Positions 59,668 through 64,000 of a stretch of DNA of 64,000 nucleotides are shown piece by piece. The position numbers and the translations under genes were made by a program. The DNA comes from Alnus glutinosa (Eukaryota; Streptophyta; Magnoliopsida; Fagales; Betulaceae): NCBI RefSeq assembly GCF_958979055.1, contig NC_084899.1, forward strand, positions 4,153,001 through 4,217,000, written 5' to 3'. Under the pieces are notes generated by a model. That model was given only the letters and a program-made list of their open reading frames with translations, was not told the DNA's origin and ran no database searches. Numbering within the stretch: the first letter of the stretch is position 1; each line of letters begins with the position of its first letter.

Positions 59668-62268
59668 CTAATGGCGAGCCGTTGGACTTCTTAGGCCACT
59701 CAGGTTCTCAAGCCTCTCTAAATAGGACATTTTCTTCGTGGTCACAATGTTCACTATTTTGCTCTTAAACGAATCATTTTCTTCTTTGATCAAGTAGTTG
59801 TCCATCTCGCCTGTCGTGTTATGGATCTTCTTCATGTCAGCTGCTCCGGCCTGATCCAAATTCCAACCCATGAAATCCGACAGTGTCTTCGAACTTGGTG
59901 TCTCAGCAGAACCCCAGTACTGGTCTACTTCTTCACCACTATTCGATGGTGAAGAATCCATTAATGGACGGTTCCTGTTGGGTTGTGCTACTAGTGAGGG
60001 GATTTTAGTGAGTGAATCAACATAAAGGACATCCTCAATTCTTGACATCACATTGAAAGCCAAGCTTTCTATTATCCTTGAATAGCTCTCTAGAATAGCC
60101 TGTCCTATATCCTGTTGCATATATATTTAGTAGAAATTAGTCTTAGTATATATGAGGAATATTTAAAAGCTAAAAAGGTACTGCAATGTCAATTTCTTGC
60201 CTTATTGAATTGGATCTTAGATATGTCAAGAGCAGATTGTGGAATTCCTGGAAACCTCTGCTTTAGAAGGAGCAAGATTGTTTCTGCTCTTTCTTCAAAC
60301 AGTTCTCTCTTCTCCAAGCTAACACCTGAACCCCAGGAAGATTTTCCATCCTTGTTGTGCATCTTCCTCTTCCAGATCACAATCGAGGCCTCGATCCTGT
60401 TCTTAAGGTCAAGCACTCTATGCTCTGTGGACATGTCCATGGTTGAGAGGAATTGCTCCGGATCAAAGTACTCTACTGTAATGCACTTGTATATTGAATC
60501 GCCAAGGCTTGCTCTACCATTCTGTTAATCATAACAAAGAAAATCAACCAAAATATCAAAATCATTGTAAAGCTAGCTAGTCAGTGGGGATCTTTCTGCT
60601 ATAATGTATGATTATAATCAAATCATTCTGATTACATATCATCCCCTACCTCTTAGGCAATCAGATATTTGTCCCAATTCTTCTATAAATACGAGCCATT
60701 TGTATTGTAAAGATTATCAAAAAATAAGAACAAGATGTAACCGTTTTGGACTTTTCCCTAATGATGGAGTGATGGACATGTGTATCCAACACCGAGCCAT
60801 CTGAAAATTCTGTCTATTTTCTTTTATTCCGCTATTGTCTTTATTTTTCCATTTCAATATGAGTTTCTTTCGCTTTCCTCTTATTAATTACCTTTGGTAG
60901 AGATTCAATGTAGCTTTCAGGGATCTCCATCTCTGATAGTACTTGAGCATTTATTGCCATGGCTGCTTTTAATACTTGGTTCACAGAATCTTTCTGAAAG
61001 AGCAGCCATTTTCGAGAGACATCCGACAGCCCATTTGGTGGAACTTTAGCAGCAGGTAACCACCATTTGTCGCCATTTCTGGTCGGGGTGTTACCTTTCT
61101 CAGACTCATCGGCATCTTGGGAAACATACCAGAACTCATTTTGGTTTCCAAAGTTATCCAGGTAGGCCTGTTCATTATATATATATATATATATATAGTT
61201 TCATCAGCAAAAGGTGTAATATAATCTAGCTAGGCCATATGGGAGAACGATCCCTTCTAGATAGAAACGAGCAGCAATATTATTACTTACAATGAGCATA
61301 GCATCAAGCTTGCGGAGAGCGGGAATATTCATGAGCAGATCACTTCTTTGCCGAGTCACCATTATCTATCAAATTAATAACAAAAACAAAAACGTCTAAG
61401 AGGAAAACAACATGGTCAAAATTACATTCGGGATCCATATTTGTTCTAGAGAGATTTCTCACCTCCATATTTGTTCCATCTTTGGATTTCTGTTGTGAAG
61501 GAACAAATTCAACAATGTGATCAGTCACAGATAAAAACCATTCGATTTCTTTTCTCCACCGTGCTTTCCTATCTGAAGACATGGGCTCCAGCTTCGATTG
61601 TTCTCCAAAAACAGATGCTGCATTATTGTGAAACAACAAGACAGATCGAACAATATATGTATATATATCAGCAACAACATATACGTACATTATAATTTTT
61701 TTTGGTAAACAAATGTTCGATCGGAAGAGAAAGTACCGGAAAGGTTTGTGATGGCATTTGACAAAGCCAATGCCGAAGAAACACCCTTTCCACCACCCGA
61801 CATATCTTCACCAAGAAGCAGCTTGGAAAACCTTTCCTTCATCAATTCCATATCTGAATAAAACCACATTCAAACCCAACAACATAATCTTAGTTTTTGC
61901 ATGCATTATCTCGATTCGATTCGATTCGTTCACCTCCCGTTTCAAGTAAATGTTTCTCGTCATTTTATTTTACCTGAGAGTGGCTTGCCTAGTGGACTTC
62001 CTATCCTGGCTCCAACTCCATCCAAGCGTGAAACAGGGGCCGTGTCACGAGAAAGCGCCGACCCTATATACTGGCGGTCCAAGGGGCTTCCTATATACCT
62101 GCTGTCATAACTTTTGGACAGCACCTTGTCGTCGGTAGACCCTCCACCTTCATGGCCATTCTCAAAGATCAAGCTCTGAATCTGTCGCCCTGGAATCTCA
62201 AACATCCTTTTAATATTGAAAGACTTAGACTTCTGTATGCTGTTCTGGCGTCCAAAGGATCGGACCAT
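59668..62268 (-). CDS. Rop guanine nucleotide exchange factor (PRONE domain)
   Basis: Exons (minus): 62268-61974, 61853-61737, 61617-61463, 61365-61291, 61167-60892, 60521-60201, 60111-59668; 560 aa. The sixth intron (60200-60112) uses a GC donor (AATAAG|GCAAGA). Residues 1-95 are a Ser/Arg-rich variable N-terminus. The PRONE domain runs from about 96 ([20 protein letters not shown]) to about 445: [43 protein letters not shown] at 249-252, and [25 protein letters not shown] proteins load ROP/RAC small GTPases with GTP at the plasma membrane, driving tip growth and polarity. The Ser/Thr-rich C-terminal tail (about 445-560) is the usual site of autoinhibition and of receptor-kinase phosphorylation. 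Which RopGEF (1-14) it equals is undetermined. It is tail-to-tail with the ABIL gene. Confidence 0.93.
61176..61199. repeat. AT microsatellite in a RopGEF intron
   Basis: Uninterrupted AT run just upstream (minus strand) of the acceptor of exon 5. Confidence 0.8.
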
Positions 62269-62663
62269 TGCTTAACTTAAGCAACAAACCTAGGAACTAA
62301 GCAACAAGCCTCTATAGGTTAACAATATTGGCAAACCTTAATTTTTTCGGTTGCAAAAACAGTTGAAGTTTTTCTATGTACGAGAAACAAGAAGAAGAGA
62401 AGAAAGAGAGAACCCGTTGTCCAAAATGAGAGGTTTTTCTATTTTTCAAAGTTGATGATTAGGCAGACAGCTTTTGAGTGGTCTATCTCAAACTTCCTGT
62501 TTTTGAAACTATGGAACGTGGGGTGCATGTTTGAGGAAGAAAAAGGAGGGGTTGGTATAGGAAACTAAGTATAAACAGACTATTGTTAATTTGTTTTGTT
62601 TAAGGGAATGAGTCAATGCTGCTGGTTTAATGGGTTTTTAAAAATACCCAGCCCCTATTTTTA

Positions 62664-62664
<1 letters not shown>

Positions 62665-62695
<31 letters not shown>
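62665..62695. repeat. 31-base C homopolymer
   Basis: Thirty-one consecutive C bases, about 400 bp upstream of the RopGEF start codon. Homopolymers this long of C or G are rare in plant DNA. Confidence 0.97.
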
Positions 62696-62697
<2 letters not shown>

Positions 62698-63172
62698 CAA
62701 AAATACCATGAATATATATATATATATATATCAACCCTTGAAAATTATATGGTTATGTAAAATGGTCCACACTCCACGGTCAGGATCAAAGATATCTCAA
62801 CATACATCATTTTGTGCTTGCTCCATAATTAACCTCTATACCTTTGTTTCTTGAACCTCTAAAAAATGAAGCCATATATGTGAATAGGCTTGTATATATA
62901 TTTACACACATATATATATTGTATCTTAGAGGTAGTTAAAATTAAGAGTGTTCGTTGTATTTAATTTCCTTGATACTAGTGAAGAAGAAACATTGTTGTT
63001 GTCCGTGAACGCATGGCAATCTTGTCGAACCATGTTAAATTTTAGTATCTTATTTCTCTTATTTCTTCTTTTTCTTTGGTGGTATTTTTTCTTTTAAGAC
63101 TTTGGTTCTAAAACATTGATCTAAAATAGTGTTAAGGGTTTCACTAAATATAGCTTATAATTACTTTAATTT

Positions 63173-63173
<1 letters not shown>

Positions 63174-63220
<47 letters not shown>
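63174..63220. repeat. AT microsatellite
   Basis: Uninterrupted AT run in the gene-free end. Confidence 0.9.
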
Positions 63221-63227
<7 letters not shown>

Positions 63228-63679
63228 GTAACTAAAATGCGTGGTTTGACATGCATCATGGATATATATCACACGATGACAGCACGTCTCTTATAATTAG
63301 TTTTAAAACATTAATTGTTGTTCGATCTGTATGTATAATATTGCTTGGTTTTAGGCTTTTATTAGGGCATCAAACTACAAGGGATTTTTAGAATTTCTTT
63401 GGCATTGAGGGTAATTGGGTCATAATGTTAGGAGAACAACGTATTTCATGTGTAAATTAACACGTTGATAGATTAATATATTAATTTCTTAATGCTTTCA
63501 TTTGTTAAAATGCTTTTAAATTCATTTTACTTGTTTAGTTTTTAGAATAGTTCGTTGACATTAAGGCTAATATATTACTTTTTAAATGTTTCATTTGTTA
63601 ATTGCTTTTTTGAACTCCTGTTCCTTGTTTAGTTTTTAAGACAATATCTTATTCCAACCATATTCCTGCCATTAATTCG

Positions 63680-63995
63680 TGTTCATGTATCGGATTTAGG
63701 TTGTGTCGAGGTATGTTCATATGATTATATAGATCAATTATAACCCGACCCATTTAATTAAACGGGTTAAACCACTCAATCATAACCTACTAATTTCGTA
63801 TTGAGTTTATTGGCTATGTCAACAATTGTTAGCCCTAAATATTGCATGTTGAGTTCAGGTCGTGTCGATGCATGGATATAAGACTATATATGTCAATCAT
63901 AACACAACCCAATTAATTAAACTGATCATACTTCTCAACTTTGACTCGTTAATTTCGTGTCGGGTTAACAAAAATCGTGTCAACCCTAATTCAAG
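63680..63995. mobile_element. Two tandem right ends of a CGTGTCG/ACCCGACCC-type hAT-like repeat
   Basis: The blocks at about 63680-63835 and 63845-63992 share the order GTCGTGTCGA(G/T), CCCATTTAATTAAACGGG / CCAATTAATTAAACTG, and TAATTTCGTGT or TAATTTCGTAT, and both end in TCAAC...CCCTA. This matches the right end of the element at 36567-40840. The left end was not found, so these are degenerate copies or fragments. Confidence 0.6.
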
Positions 63996-64000
63996 TGATA

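Larger units (their letters stand above)
62269..64000. other. RopGEF upstream region and repeat-rich gene-free end
   Basis: The RopGEF promoter and leader lie above 62268 on the minus strand. No gene was seen to the window edge. Contents are a long C tract, AT runs and degenerate hAT-type repeats, listed separately. Confidence 0.45.

Noticed and set aside
1-64000. CRISPR arrays, bacterial operons, tRNA or rRNA genes, viral sequences
   Set aside because: None seen; the window is plant nuclear DNA and the only polymerase III-like boxes belong to SINE sequences.

Overview
The window is nuclear DNA of a flowering plant, most likely a eudicot outside Brassicaceae. It is AT-rich, with many-exon genes, GT-AG introns (plus two GC-AG), intergenic spaces full of small transposons, and proteins recognisable as plant families. 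I recognise seven protein genes and one gene fragment. All gene models were built by eye from splice sites, reading phase and family similarity; no search was run.

Layout: (1) 1-4080, minus strand: 5' part of a plastidic glucose transporter-like MFS gene (SGB1/pGlcT group), cut by the window edge. (2) 4.1-9.6 kb: gene-free, with a Mutator-type and a Tourist-type MITE. (3) 9635-14630, plus: RanBP2-type zinc-finger, RGG/proline-rich protein. (4) 16700-23533, plus: CPP/TSO1-like CXC-domain protein (TCX5/6 type). (5) 26681-35420, minus: AIM1/MFP peroxisomal multifunctional beta-oxidation protein in 18 coding exons, ending in a PTS1 signal. Genes 3-5 keep the order of Arabidopsis At4g28990-At4g29000-At4g29010. 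(6) 36.5-41.5 kb: nested transposons: a hAT-like element carrying a broken GeBP/Storekeeper gene piece, split by a 3.4-kb solo LTR, then a 309-bp TRIM. (7) 42216-45124, plus: short NFD6-like organelle protein. (8) 47796-52371, plus: proteinaceous RNase P (PRORP), with an unusually long linker and tail. (9) 54138-58745, plus: ABI-like (ABIL) subunit of the SCAR/WAVE complex. (10) 59668-62268, minus: PRONE-domain RopGEF, tail-to-tail with ABIL. (11) 62.3-64 kb: gene-free, with a 31-C tract, AT repeats and degenerate hAT-type repeats.

The genes do not form one pathway, but some are related: ABIL and RopGEF both act in ROP GTPase to actin signalling; the CXC protein is a DREAM-type cell-cycle repressor; PRORP and NFD6 act in organelles; AIM1 acts in peroxisomes. 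The strongest new material is the transposon layer: at least nine small elements whose exact or near-exact target-site duplications can be read directly, several inside introns. Other items are a candidate poison exon, two GC-AG introns, and a PTS1 that depends on one 45-nt last exon.
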